Shown: positions 9,051 through 18,103, numbered from the stretch's first letter. The stretch: 64,000 nucleotides of DNA from Chitinilyticum litopenaei DSM 21440 (GCF_000428145.1 NZ_ATZJ01000014.1:1-64000), one strand, 5' to 3'. Program-made: numbers and translations. Notes: generated by a model not told the origin, from the letters alone.

Positions 9051-9319
9051 GGAAGTCCTCTGTGAATCCCTCATTGCTTACGCCCTCTCAATATGATGAA
9101 CACATGATCGCGCTAGTTTGCCTGACTCCGGCACACAGCGCAGCAGCACAAAATACCGAAACCAGTATGGACCAGCCGCACGACATGCACATGACCCGCC
9201 GCACGGCGTCCGGCAACGGTACGCGGCACTTCACCTGCGGGCACTTCTGGGCGACAATCCGGGTTTGCGCCGATTGACCGGCCACCTTTCCCCATCACTC
9301 GCTGCAGGCAGTCCGATTC

Positions 9320-9913
9320 ATGCGCCAGGCCACCGTTACCCGCAACACGCTGGAAACCCAGATCACCGTCACCATCAATCTTGATGGCACCGGCAAGTCG
9401 AGCTTCGACACCGGCGTGCACTTCTTCGAGCACATGCTCGACCAGGTCGCGCGCCACGGCATGTTCGACATCGAGATCAAGGCCACGGGCGACCTGCACA
9501 TCGACGCGCACCACACGGTCGAGGATGTCGGCATCACGCTGGGCCAGGCCTTCGCCAAGGCCGTCGGCGACAAGAAGGGCATCCGCCGCTACGGCCACGC
9601 CTATGTGCCGCTCGATGAAGCGCTGTCGCGCGTGGTCGTCGACCTGTCCGGCCGCCCGGGGCTGACCTACCCGGTCGAGTACACGCGCGCCGCGATTGGC
9701 GGCTTCGATGTCGACCTGTTTGGCGAATTCTTCCAGGGCTTCGTCAACCACGCCGCCATCACGCTGCACATCGACAATCTGCGCGGCAAGAATGCCCACC
9801 ACCAGGCCGAAACCATTTTCAAGGCGCTGGGCCGCGCGCTGCGCATGGCCTGTGAACCGGACGAGCGGATGGCGGGCATCACGCCGTCCACCAAGGGCAC
9901 GCTGGTCGGCTGA
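9320..9913 (+). CDS. hisB: Imidazoleglycerol-phosphate dehydratase
   Basis: Monofunctional HisB of 197 residues, catalysing the dehydration of imidazoleglycerol phosphate in histidine synthesis. The metal-binding repeats are present: FFEHMLDQVARHG and DAHHTVEDVGITLGQA in the first half, FVNHAAITLHI and NAHHQAETIFKALGRAL in the second. It lacks the N-terminal phosphatase domain of the enterobacterial bifunctional form. It opens the his block, with hisH beginning 175 bp downstream. Confidence 0.97.
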   Translation: MRQATVTRNTLETQITVTINLDGTGKSSFDTGVHFFEHMLDQVARHGMFDIEIKATGDLHIDAHHTVEDVGITLGQAFAKAVGDKKGIRRYGHAYVPLDEALSRVVVDLSGRPGLTYPVEYTRAAIGGFDVDLFGEFFQGFVNHAAITLHIDNLRGKNAHHQAETIFKALGRALRMACEPDERMAGITPSTKGTLVG

Positions 9914-10053
9914 ACACTTACCATTTGAACGCGATGGCCACCCCAAGCGCACCAGGCACCGGGCAAAGCCCGGTGCAAACCAGCCGCAACACTGCAATGG
10001 CTTACACCATGTTTCCATACATTTTTCCCGGCGATGCCGGCAAAAACGCAACG

Positions 10054-10075
10054 CAGGCTGTTTTTCAACAGCCTG
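10054..10075. repeat. CAGGCTGTT hairpin, copy 1
   Basis: Perfect 9-bp arms CAGGCTGTT and AACAGCCTG around a 4-base loop, in the hisB-hisH gap. Similar hairpins occur at 46050-46072 and 63835-63855. Another small dyad, ACCGGGC-aaa-GCCCGGT, lies about 90 bp upstream in the same gap. Confidence 0.7.
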
Positions 10076-10088
10076 CCAGGCCTACCCC

Positions 10089-10730
10089 ATGAAAATCGCA
10101 ATCGTTGATTACGGCATGGGCAATCTGCATTCGGTGGTGAAATCGATGCAGCTCGTTGCCGAAGACCACGCCGAAGTGGTGCTGACGGCCGACGCGGCCA
10201 CCATAGACGCCGCCGACAAGGTCGTTTTCCCCGGCCAGGGCGCGATGCCCGACTGCATGGCCCACCTGCAGGAATCCGGCCTGATCGCCAGCGTGCGCCA
10301 GGCGGCTGCCGAAAAACCCTTTCTGGGCATTTGCGTCGGCGCGCAGCTGATGTTCGAGCGTAGCGCCGAAGGCCCGACCGAAGCGCTGGGCATCTTCCGC
10401 GGCGAGGTTGTGCGCTTTCCGGCCGCGCAGATGGTCGACGCGCACGGCCAGCGCCTGAAGGTGCCGCACATGGGCTGGAACGAAATGTTCATCCGTCGCG
10501 AACACCCCCTGTGGCAGGGCATCCCCGATGGCGAGCGCTTCTACTTCGTGCACAGCTACCATTTCGCGCCACAGGATGACATCGCCGTGATCGAGTCGGC
10601 CTATCCTTACCGCTTTGCGGCCGCCGTGGCTCAGGATAATATCTTCGCCATTCAGTGCCACCCGGAGAAATCCAGCACGCCGGGGCTGCAGTTGCTGAAG
10701 AATTTCGTGCACTGGAACGGCCAGTGCTAG
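10089..10730 (+). CDS. hisH: Imidazole glycerol phosphate synthase, glutaminase subunit
   Basis: A 213-residue class-I glutamine amidotransferase that supplies ammonia to HisF. The catalytic triad is visible: Cys82 in FLGICVGAQLMF, and His192 and Glu194 in IQCHPEKSSTPG. I start it at ATG 10089 (MKIAIVDYGMGNLHSV, the conserved N-terminus); the open frame extends far upstream but that part is noncoding. The stop codon TAG is the first part of a perfect 22-bp inverted repeat (10729-10795). Confidence 0.97.
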   Translation: MKIAIVDYGMGNLHSVVKSMQLVAEDHAEVVLTADAATIDAADKVVFPGQGAMPDCMAHLQESGLIASVRQAAAEKPFLGICVGAQLMFERSAEGPTEALGIFRGEVVRFPAAQMVDAHGQRLKVPHMGWNEMFIRREHPLWQGIPDGERFYFVHSYHFAPQDDIAVIESAYPYRFAAAVAQDNIFAIQCHPEKSSTPGLQLLKNFVHWNGQC

Positions 10731-10795
10731 GTTCTGTTGACGTTTTGTTTGAAACAGCACAACCGGGCAGCACAAACAAAACGTCAACAGAACCT
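10729..10795. repeat. Perfect 22-bp inverted repeat overlapping the hisH stop
   Basis: The left arm 10729-10750 (AGGTTCTGTTGACGTT...) is exactly complementary to the right arm 10774-10795, around a 23-base loop. The left arm includes the hisH TAG. I see no second copy in the window. It could be a terminator-like hairpin, a tiny mobile element (MITE), or the fused ends of a lost insertion sequence. Confidence 0.85.
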
Positions 10796-10803
10796 AACGT
10801 CTT

Positions 10804-10870
10804 CAACGCAAAGGCGCAAAGACGCAGAGAACAGACCCGGTCTTCTCTGCGCCTCTGCGTCGCTGCGTTG
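10804..10870. repeat. CACAGAG-type long inverted repeat, copy A (GC-rich variant)
   Basis: The 27-base arms 10804-10830 and 10844-10870 (CAACGCAAAGGCGCAAAGAC... and its imperfect complement) flank a 13-base loop between hisH and hisA. The sequence is a G/C-shifted version of the CACAGAG repeats at 11654, 17868, 18855 and 55822. Confidence 0.75.
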
Positions 10871-10901
10871 GGTTTTAAACCTTCTGCCTACACACACCAT
10901 C

Positions 10902-11645
10902 ATGCTGATCATCCCCGCGATTGACCTCAAGGACGGCCAGGCCGTGCGCCTGCGCCAGGGCGAAATGAATGACGCCACCGTCTTTTCCGACGACCCGGCC
11001 AGCTTTGTCTCGCACTGGCTCGACCAGGGCGCGCGCCGCATGCACCTGGTTGACCTCAATGGCGCTTTTGCCGGCAAGCCGAAGAACCTCAGCGTCGTGA
11101 AGCAGATTCTCAAGGCCGTGGACGGCAGCGTGCCGGTGCAGCTGGGCGGCGGCATCCGCAGCCTGGAAACCATCGAGATGTATCTCGACGCCGGCATTGA
11201 TTACGTGATCATCGGCACGGCAGCGGTCAAGCAGCCGGGCTTTCTGCACGAGGCCTGCGATGCCTTCCCCGGCCACATCATCGTGGGGCTCGACGCCAAG
11301 GGCGGCAAGGTCGCCACCGATGGCTGGGCCAAGGTCACCGACCATGACGTCGTCGACCTGGCCAAACGCTTCGAAGGCTATGGCGTCGAGTCGGTGATCT
11401 ACACCGACATCGGCCGCGACGGCATGCTGTCGGGCATCAATATCGAAGCCACCGTCGAGCTGGCGCGCGCGCTGACCATTCCGGTGATCGCCTCGGGCGG
11501 CCTGACCAATCTCGACGACGTGAAGGCGCTGTGCGCCGTGGAAGACGAAGGCATCGAGGGCGTGATCACCGGTCGCGCCATTTACGAAGGCACCATCGAC
11601 TTCAAGGCCGCGCAGGACCTGGCCGACGAACTGTCGAACACTTAA
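10902..11645 (+). CDS. hisA: Phosphoribosylformimino-5-aminoimidazole carboxamide ribotide isomerase
   Basis: This 247-residue TIM-barrel enzyme opens the ring of ProFAR, the step before the HisHF synthase. MLIIPAIDLKDGQAVRLRQG carries the first catalytic Asp (Asp8); VYTDIGRDG-like (here IYTDIGRDGM) and VIASGGL motifs bind phosphate. ATG 10902 begins the conserved N-terminus. A CACAGAG inverted repeat separates it from hisH, and another separates it from hisF. Confidence 0.97.
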   Translation: MLIIPAIDLKDGQAVRLRQGEMNDATVFSDDPASFVSHWLDQGARRMHLVDLNGAFAGKPKNLSVVKQILKAVDGSVPVQLGGGIRSLETIEMYLDAGIDYVIIGTAAVKQPGFLHEACDAFPGHIIVGLDAKGGKVATDGWAKVTDHDVVDLAKRFEGYGVESVIYTDIGRDGMLSGINIEATVELARALTIPVIASGGLTNLDDVKALCAVEDEGIEGVITGRAIYEGTIDFKAAQDLADELSNT

Positions 11646-11653
11646 CTCCAATT

Positions 11654-11777
11654 CACCACAGAGACACAGAGGAACACAGAGTTTTTGCGGGTATAGCCAT
11701 GCAGCCACTGGAAATAAAAGGCTGCACAACAATACCCTCACAAACACCCTTCTCTGTGTTCTCTGTGCCTCTGTGGT
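11654..11777. repeat. CACAGAG long inverted repeat, copy B, enclosing a 49-bp element
   Basis: The left arm 11654-11681 (CACCACAGAGACACAGAG...) and right arm 11752-11777 (...CTCTGTGCCTCTGTGGT) are nearly perfect complements. The loop contains a complete 49-bp dyad element (11689-11737). The whole structure fills the hisA-hisF gap. Confidence 0.85.
11689..11737. repeat. 49-bp dyad element, copy 2 (near consensus)
   Basis: Ends GGGTAT/ATACCC are exact and inner arms GCAGCC/GGCTGC are perfect, with AAAAGGCT at positions 28-35 exactly as in the copy at 62797. It sits inside the loop of CACAGAG repeat B. Confidence 0.9.
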
Positions 11778-11786
11778 AACTGATTT

Positions 11787-12553
<767 letters not shown>

Positions 12554-12554
<1 letters not shown>

Positions 12555-12907
12555 TGCGCCGCCTCGCAAGCACGGTCCTGCTGCTCGCCGCGGCGCTGGC
12601 CATGCCGCTGGCGCAGGCCTGCGAGGACATGAAGATCCGCGCACGCCCCGGCCTGTCGGTGAACATCAACCATGTGCGCCACGGCGACCTGATGACGGTG
12701 TTCCTCACCGTGCAGCAGTTCGGCAAGGCCTCGATGAATTTCGCCGCCGACGGCATCGCCGTCGTCGACCAGCACGGCAAGCGCTACTACCCGCTGGAAC
12801 GGCGCGGCGCGCTGGCCGGCGAGCTGGCCGCCGCCGGCCCGCAAAAGGCCGAGCTGGTTTTCGACCTCAAGGGCGACTCGCTCGCCACCACGCTGGAGCT
12901 GCGCTGA
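12554..12907 (+). CDS. Small secreted protein inside the his operon, function unknown
   Basis: A 117-residue protein with a clear signal peptide (MRRLASTVLLLAAALAMPLAQA, cleavage near residue 22) and one early Cys in the mature part. The rest looks like a compact beta domain with no membrane segment. It overlaps hisF by one base and hisI by one base, so it is translated as part of the operon although no histidine enzyme is exported. I do not recognise the family. Confidence 0.7.
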
Positions 12908-13320
12908 TGACTGACACCTCCCCCAAGGCGGCCGACTGGCTGACCGAAATCAAGTGGGACGCACAGGGCCTCGTCCCCGTCATCGCCCAGGACAAGGATT
13001 CCGGCCGCGTGCTGATGTTTGCCTACGCCAATCGCGAGGCGGTCGCGCTGACCGCGGAAAAAGGCAGCGCGCACTACTGGACGCGCAGCCGCCAGAAACT
13101 CTGGCACAAGGGCGAGGAATCCGGCCACTTCCAGCGCGTGGCCGCCATCCAGCTCGATTGCGACGGCGACGTGCTGATCTACCAGATCACCCAGGAAGGC
13201 GGCATTGCCTGCCACACCGGGCGCGAGAGCTGCTTCTTCCGCACGCTGGTCGACGGCGAGTGGCAAACGGTCGATCCGGTACTGAAAGACCCGTCCGTCA
13301 TCTATGGCCACGGCCATTGA
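12907..13320 (+). CDS. hisI: Phosphoribosyl-AMP cyclohydrolase
   Basis: A 137-residue monofunctional cyclohydrolase, third step of histidine synthesis. Zinc/magnesium site residues lie in QLDCDGDVLIYQITQEGG and IACHTGRESCFFR; HYWTRSRQKLWHKGE is the family signature. It is separate from the pyrophosphohydrolase HisE, as usual in betaproteobacteria. It begins on the last base of the preceding stop (TGATGA). Confidence 0.96.
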   Translation: MTDTSPKAADWLTEIKWDAQGLVPVIAQDKDSGRVLMFAYANREAVALTAEKGSAHYWTRSRQKLWHKGEESGHFQRVAAIQLDCDGDVLIYQITQEGGIACHTGRESCFFRTLVDGEWQTVDPVLKDPSVIYGHGH

Positions 13321-13509
13321 TGCGCCGTCATCATCCTGTCACCCGCGCCGCTTACGCTGCGCACCCTTGAGCTGCTCACGCCAGACGTCCGGGGCCTGCT
13401 GCCCGGGCTGACACGGCTTGCCGTCCTGGCGCTGGACCCGCTCTGGCGGGTGCGGGCCGCGGCGGCCGGATTGCCCGGCAGCAACGGCCAGCCCGGGCCA
13501 GCCCGCCGG

Positions 13510-13540
13510 CTGACACTTGCCGGCGCACGCGCCGTATAAT
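13510..13540 (+). promoter_or_regulatory. Sigma-70-like promoter for hisE-hinT-tatABC
   Basis: CTGACA (13510-13515) and a perfect TATAAT (13535-13540) are separated by 19 bp, about 30 bp before the hisE start. The 250-bp gap after hisI holds no convincing gene. The promoter lets hisE and tatABC be expressed apart from hisBHAFI. Confidence 0.65.
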
Positions 13541-13570
13541 GGCGGCAATTTCCGCCTTCTGGAGTGCATT

Positions 13571-13903
13571 ATGGTTTCCGCCGAAATTCTCGAACGCCTG
13601 TCCGCCGTACTTGCCGAGCGCCGTCATGCCGATCCCGGCACGTCGTATGTGGCCCGCCTGTATGCCAAGGGCACGGACGCCATCCTGAAAAAGGTGGGCG
13701 AGGAAGCCGTGGAAACCATCATGGCCGCCAAGGATGGCGACAAGCTGCATCTGGTGCGCGAAGTCGCGGATCTGTGGTTCCACACGCTGGTGCTGCTGGC
13801 GCACGAGGGACTCAGCCACGAGGATGTGCTGGCCGAACTGGCGCGCCGCGAAGGCATTTCCGGTGTCGAGGAAAAAGCCTCGCGCAACAAGCCGGCCGTT
13901 TAA
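13571..13903 (+). CDS. hisE: Phosphoribosyl-ATP pyrophosphohydrolase
   Basis: A 110-residue all-alpha MazG-fold enzyme, second step of histidine synthesis. KVGEEAVETIMAA and EVADLWFHTLVLL carry the acidic metal ligands. I start at ATG 13571 (MVSAEILERLSAVLAERR) with GGAG upstream; the open frame continues 54 bases further upstream through the -10 box and is not coding there. Confidence 0.95.
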   Translation: MVSAEILERLSAVLAERRHADPGTSYVARLYAKGTDAILKKVGEEAVETIMAAKDGDKLHLVREVADLWFHTLVLLAHEGLSHEDVLAELARREGISGVEEKASRNKPAV

Positions 13904-13954
13904 GCTGACCAGCCCTGGGGCCGGTCAGACCGCCCAATTCCATCAGGAAAGACC

Positions 13955-14287
13955 ATGAGCGACTGCATTTTCTGCAAGATTGCCGCCGGGCAGATTCCGG
14001 CCAAGAAAGCCTATGAGGACGAGGACGTGGTCGTATTCCACGACATCGCCCCCAAGGCGCCGGTGCACCTGCTGCTGATTCCGAAAAAGCACATCGAATC
14101 GCTGTTCGCGGCCACGGCCGACGACCAGGCCATCCTTGGCAAGCTGCTGCTGCTGGCGCCGCAAATGGCCAGGGCACACGGCCTGGATGCCGGCTTTGTC
14201 ACGCGCGTGCACACGGGCGCGGCCGGCGGCCAGGAAGTCTATCACCTGCACGTGCATGTTCTGGGCCAGCCGCAAGCGGCGGCCTGA
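13955..14287 (+). CDS. hinT: HIT-family purine nucleoside phosphoramidase (HinT-like)
   Basis: A 110-residue histidine-triad protein. CIFCKIAAGQIPA opens the domain and HLHVHVLG near the C-terminus is the catalytic H-x-H-x-H triad. Such enzymes hydrolyse AMP-lysine and related phosphoramidates in the cytoplasm. It lies between hisE and tatA, an arrangement common in betaproteobacteria. Confidence 0.93.
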   Translation: MSDCIFCKIAAGQIPAKKAYEDEDVVVFHDIAPKAPVHLLLIPKKHIESLFAATADDQAILGKLLLLAPQMARAHGLDAGFVTRVHTGAAGGQEVYHLHVHVLGQPQAAA

Positions 14288-14331
14288 GCAGCCGATATCT
14301 GACCGATTTTTGACTTATTTGGAGAATTTTC

Positions 14332-14538
14332 ATGGGTTCCTTCAGCATCTGGCACTGGCTGGTCGTTCTGCTGATCATCATTCTGGTGTTTGGCACCAAG
14401 AAACTCGGCTCGGTCGGCAAGGACCTCGGTTCCGCCGTCAAGGGCTTCAAGGATGGCGTGAAGGGTGAAGACGACGCCGCCAAGCCGGCCGAGCCGGCGC
14501 AACAGGACGCCGCCAAGCCCGACAGCGACAAGCGCTAA
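14332..14538 (+). CDS. tatA: Sec-independent translocase subunit TatA
   Basis: A 68-residue protein with a single N-terminal membrane helix (SIWHWLVVLLIIILVFG), the Phe-Gly hinge (FGTKKLGSVGKDLGSAVKGFK), an amphipathic helix and a charged tail. It forms the Tat pore that exports folded proteins. RBS GGAG lies 8 bp upstream of ATG 14332. Confidence 0.96.
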   Translation: MGSFSIWHWLVVLLIIILVFGTKKLGSVGKDLGSAVKGFKDGVKGEDDAAKPAEPAQQDAAKPDSDKR

Positions 14539-14550
14539 GCCCGGCAAGTC

Positions 14551-15165
14551 GTGTTCGATATCAGTTTTGGTGAACTGCTGCTGGTCGGCGCCGTCGCGCT
14601 GGTCGTGCTCGGTCCCGAGCGGCTGCCCAAGGTTGCGCGCACGGCCGGCATTCTGTTCGGCCGTGCGCAGCGTTTTGTCCACAGCGTGAAAGCCGACCTG
14701 CAACAGCAGGTAGCGCAAACCGAGCTGGCGCAAATCGAGGCCGAGCTGCGCGCCGAAGGGCGCGAGCTGCGGCAAAGCCTCGACGTGCTGCCAGCGGCGC
14801 TGGACCCGACCGACCGGCTGCCGCCGCTGCAATCGCCCGAATCGCTGGGCATCGCGCCGCTGCCCGCCGGCCAGTCTCCCGCACCAGCCAGCCAGGCCGA
14901 TGACGGCGCCCGCGCCAGCACGTCACCAACGCCGGCAGCAATGCCGGCAGCGGCGCCAGACAGCGCAGCCGCCCCCCAGCCCCGCCGCCAGCCGCGCAAG
15001 CTGACCGAGGTCAGCGAGCCCGAAGCCGCGCCCGAGCCCGTGGCAGCCGCTGCGCCCCCCCAGCCTGCCGCGCCAGCGCCGCAGGACGCCCAGCTCGATC
15101 TCTTTGCCGATTACCCGGACGAGGTATCAGGCCAGAGCCAAGACACCAAAAGGGATAGACGCTAA
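14551..15165 (+). CDS. tatB: Sec-independent translocase subunit TatB
   Basis: A 204-residue protein starting at GTG 14551. The N-terminal helix FGELLLVGAVALVVLGPERL, with the conserved Glu and Gly-Pro, is followed by an amphipathic helix and a long Pro/Ala/Glu-rich tail (residues 100-190) that is longer than in many relatives. The last 15 codons overlap a 49-bp dyad element. It binds Tat substrates together with TatC. Confidence 0.95.
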   Translation: MFDISFGELLLVGAVALVVLGPERLPKVARTAGILFGRAQRFVHSVKADLQQQVAQTELAQIEAELRAEGRELRQSLDVLPAALDPTDRLPPLQSPESLGIAPLPAGQSPAPASQADDGARASTSPTPAAMPAAAPDSAAAPQPRRQPRKLTEVSEPEAAPEPVAAAAPPQPAAPAPQDAQLDLFADYPDEVSGQSQDTKRDRR

Positions 15166-15170
15166 TACCC
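15122..15170. repeat. 49-bp dyad element, copy 3 (tatB end / tatC start)
   Basis: AGGTAT left end, inner arms AGCC/GGAT, right end ATACCC immediately before the tatC ATG. ATCAGGCCAGAGCCAA matches the copy at 18054 almost exactly. Most of it is coding for the TatB tail. Confidence 0.8.
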
Positions 15171-15917
15171 ATGAGTGAAACCGCACAAACCCTGCTGGGT
15201 CACTTGCTGGAGCTGCGCACGCGACTGGTGCGCACCGCCATCGTGTTTGTGGCCGGCTTTCTGCTGTGCTTCTACTTCTCCAAGGAGCTCTACACGCAGC
15301 TGGCCTTGCCGCTGACCGAAGCGCTCAATGGCCAGAAACTGATCACCACCGGCATTGCCAGCCCCTTCATGCTGCAGGTGAAGATCGCCGCGCTGGTGGC
15401 GCTGGTGCTGACGCTGCCGCACACGCTCTACCAGATCTGGGCCTTTGTCGCGCCGGGCCTCTACCGCCACGAGCAGAAGCTGGTGCTGCCGCTGATTGTC
15501 AGCTCGACGCTGCTGTTTCTGGCCGGCATGGCCTTTGTGTATTTTTTCGTGTTCGGCGTGGTGTTCCACTTCATCGCCTCGGTGGTGCCGGATTCGATGC
15601 AGTGGCTGCCCGATTCGGGCGAATACCTGGATTTCGTGCTCGGGATGTTTCTCGCCTTTGGCGTGACCTTCCAGGTGCCGGTCGCCGTGGTGGTGCTCAC
15701 CCATGTCGGAGTCGTCACCGTCGCGCAGCTGCGCGAGGCGCGCCCCTATGTCATCGTCGGCGCCTTTGTCGTCGCCGCCGTCGTCACCCCGCCGGATGTG
15801 GTGTCGCAATGCCTGCTGGCCATTCCGCTGTGGCTGCTGTTTGAAGCCGGCCTCATCGTCGCCGCCTGGTGGAAACCGGCGCGCGCCACTCCCGACACCC
15901 CGCCCCCGCTCAACTGA
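15171..15917 (+). CDS. tatC: Sec-independent translocase subunit TatC
   Basis: A 248-residue inner-membrane protein with six membrane segments, the receptor for twin-arginine signal peptides. The conserved N-terminal HLLELRTRLVR and the loop PHTLYQIWAFVAPGLYRHEQK are present. The start follows the tatB stop by 5 bp. Confidence 0.97.
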   Translation: MSETAQTLLGHLLELRTRLVRTAIVFVAGFLLCFYFSKELYTQLALPLTEALNGQKLITTGIASPFMLQVKIAALVALVLTLPHTLYQIWAFVAPGLYRHEQKLVLPLIVSSTLLFLAGMAFVYFFVFGVVFHFIASVVPDSMQWLPDSGEYLDFVLGMFLAFGVTFQVPVAVVVLTHVGVVTVAQLREARPYVIVGAFVVAAVVTPPDVVSQCLLAIPLWLLFEAGLIVAAWWKPARATPDTPPPLN

Positions 15918-15926
15918 TTGCCCGCC

Positions 15927-17855
15927 ATGACGCTTCCCTCCTTTCTTGCCTGGCTGCCGGATTACGATACGGCGCTGAAATACGGCTTTGCCGGCGGCGC
16001 CGCGCTGCTGACGCTGGTCACCATAGTCATGGCGCAACTGAACCGTTCACGGCAGAGCTTCCTGCTGCTGGTCTTCCTGCTGGGCTGGCTGCCCTTCTTC
16101 GTGTCGTTCCGCTATCCGCCCAATCCGGTGTTTCCATCCGAACTGGTGGCGCTGACGCTGATGGCGCTGCTGGGGCTGGCAGCCACGCTGCTGCCGACCG
16201 ACCGGCGTCACGAACAACCCGCCCTGCCCTGGGCCATGCTGCTGTGGCTGGGGCTGGTGGCCGCACTGGCCATCCAGAGCGCCGTGCTGCCGGTGTACTA
16301 CTGGTCCGACCGCCTCGTGCCGGCGCTGTATGCACTGACGGCGGCACTGGGCGTCTGGTCGCTGTCGCGCGCGCGCCAGCATTTCGGCATCGACGGTCTG
16401 GCCACCGCGCTGGCCTGGGGCCTCTTGTGCGGCGCGGTGATGAACTCCATCATTGCCGCCGGACAGGTGCAGGCCATGCTGCAGGACGGCCAGTTCCGGC
16501 TGATTTTCGGCAATATCGGCCAGAAGAACATGTACGGCCATCTGATTGCCTGGGGCCTGGCGTCGGCGCTGTGGCTCACCGCCCGCCGTGAATTGCCCAG
16601 GCTGCTGTGCGGCGTTCTGGCGGTATGGCTGGCGCTGGCGATGGCCTGGAGCAGCTCGCGCTCGCCGCTGATGTATGCCGGCGCCTGGTTCATCATCGGC
16701 AGCGTGCTGGCGCTGCTGGGCTATTACGCCGGGCACGCCAGCGCGACGGTCAAGCGCTTCGGCATCTTGCTGGCCATCGCCGCCGTACTCATCATCGTCA
16801 TGCAGTTTGTCGCGCCCTGGGTAAACGAGGGCGTCAAGCTGCTGCTGGGCATCGCGCAGGACCATTCGGTGCCGACCGCGCTGGACCGGCTGGATTCCAA
16901 CGGCGCGCGCCGCTTTGTGGAATGGAGCAAGGCCTGGGAAGCCTTCCTCGCCCATCCGCTGGCCGGCATCGGCTGGGGCGCCTTCCCGCAGCAGAGCGTC
17001 GCCCTGCAGGTGCGCCCGGAATTCGCGCTGGTGCAGGAAAGCGTGCTGTTCACCCATGCGCACAACTCCTTCCTCAACCTGCTGGCCGAAATGGGCCTCT
17101 TGGGCACGCTGCCGGTGCTGGTCTGCCTGCTCGCCGTCGCCTGGGGCCTCGTGCGCCACTGGCGCAATCCGGTGACGGTGTTCGGCCTGTCGCTCGCCGT
17201 GGTGTCGCTGCTGCATAGCGGGGTGGAATACCCCTTGTGGTACTTCCACTTCCTCGGCCCCTTCGCCGTGGCGCTCTACCTGCTGAATCCGGACGGCCCG
17301 CGCGCGCTGCAGCTGCCCGCCTGGACCCAGCAGGCCGGCATCGCGGCGCTGACGCTGCCGCTGCTGGTGCTGTGCGCGCTGGCCGGCGTGCTGTACTGCC
17401 GCATGTATCCGGTGATGGATGCCAGCAACGATACGCAGGTGAATATGGCGAACATGAAGCAGCTGGAGCAGCTCGGCGCCATTCCGCTGACCGACTATTA
17501 CGCCGAACACGCGCTGAGCAATTACATCCAGCCTTCCACCACCCAGATGGAATGGAAGCTGGCCATCCTGCGCCGCAGCACCGCCGTGCGCCCCTACCCT
17601 GCCGATCTGGCGCACCGCGCCATCATGGAAACCCTGGCCGGCAACCGCGACATCGCGCGCACGCTGATGCGCCAGGCGGCCTTCGCCTTCCCGGAAAACA
17701 TCGACTACCTGTACGAAATCACCGGCGCCTTCCCGCAGCCGGAGGTGCGCGCGCTCAAGACCGAAATCGACGATGCCATGCGCCTCTTGCGCCCGGACAA
17801 GCCGATTCCGGAGCTGGCGCCGCCGCCGGCCCCCGCCGCGGCGGCAAGCCAGTAA
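15927..17855 (+). CDS. O-antigen ligase / PglL-type O-oligosaccharyltransferase
   Basis: A membrane protein of about 642 residues with ten or more hydrophobic segments and a Wzy_C domain. The periplasmic loop GWGAFPQQ...THAHNSFLNLLAEMGLLG carries the conserved His-x-His-Asn. The C-terminal soluble region after about residue 470 resembles the Wzy_C_2 domain of PglL enzymes, which transfer lipid-linked glycans to pilin and other proteins. It is preceded by an in-frame TTG at 15918; ATG 15927 is preferred. No pilin gene is adjacent, so the acceptor is unknown. Confidence 0.85.
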   Translation: MTLPSFLAWLPDYDTALKYGFAGGAALLTLVTIVMAQLNRSRQSFLLLVFLLGWLPFFVSFRYPPNPVFPSELVALTLMALLGLAATLLPTDRRHEQPALPWAMLLWLGLVAALAIQSAVLPVYYWSDRLVPALYALTAALGVWSLSRARQHFGIDGLATALAWGLLCGAVMNSIIAAGQVQAMLQDGQFRLIFGNIGQKNMYGHLIAWGLASALWLTARRELPRLLCGVLAVWLALAMAWSSSRSPLMYAGAWFIIGSVLALLGYYAGHASATVKRFGILLAIAAVLIIVMQFVAPWVNEGVKLLLGIAQDHSVPTALDRLDSNGARRFVEWSKAWEAFLAHPLAGIGWGAFPQQSVALQVRPEFALVQESVLFTHAHNSFLNLLAEMGLLGTLPVLVCLLAVAWGLVRHWRNPVTVFGLSLAVVSLLHSGVEYPLWYFHFLGPFAVALYLLNPDGPRALQLPAWTQQAGIAALTLPLLVLCALAGVLYCRMYPVMDASNDTQVNMANMKQLEQLGAIPLTDYYAEHALSNYIQPSTTQMEWKLAILRRSTAVRPYPADLAHRAIMETLAGNRDIARTLMRQAAFAFPENIDYLYEITGAFPQPEVRALKTEIDDAMRLLRPDKPIPELAPPPAPAAAASQ

Positions 17856-17867
17856 AACCCTTCTTGA

Positions 17868-17964
17868 ACCACAACGACACAGCGGCCACAGCGGAAGAAA
17901 AACCCCGGGAAATGCACACGCTTTCTTCCGGCTTTGCTCTGTGATCGCTGCGTCCCTGTGCTGG
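17868..17964. repeat. CACAGAG long inverted repeat, copy C (diverged)
   Basis: It begins GAACCACAACGACACAGC and ends CTGTGCTGGATTCGGGC. Over about 100 bp it aligns with the copy at 55959-56054, including the loop GGAAGAAAAACCC...AAAT.CACACG...TTTC.TCCGGCTTT. This shows that the whole element, not just its arms, is repeated. Confidence 0.75.
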
Positions 17965-18010
17965 ATTCGGGCTTTGCTGAAACGTCTTGCCCGTCAGGAA
18001 AACCCATTCA

Positions 18011-18044
18011 TGCAAAAGGCCACCGATCACGGTGGCCTTTTGCA
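18011..18044. terminator. Bidirectional intrinsic terminator
   Basis: 15-bp arms TGCAAAAGGCCACCG and CGGTGGCCTTTTGCA around ATCA, with A/T runs on both sides. It lies between convergent genes (PglL-like and tlyA). Confidence 0.85.
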
Positions 18045-18053
18045 TACCTGACA

Positions 18054-18102
18054 ACCCATCAGGCCACAGCCAAATCAGGGCATTGGCTACAGACCAATAC
18101 CC
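18054..18102. repeat. 49-bp dyad element, copy 4
   Basis: Left end ACCCAT (the alternative terminal hexamer), perfect inner arms AGCC/GGCT, right end ATACCC. It lies between the terminator and the tlyA stop. Confidence 0.88.
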
Positions 18103-18103
18103 A

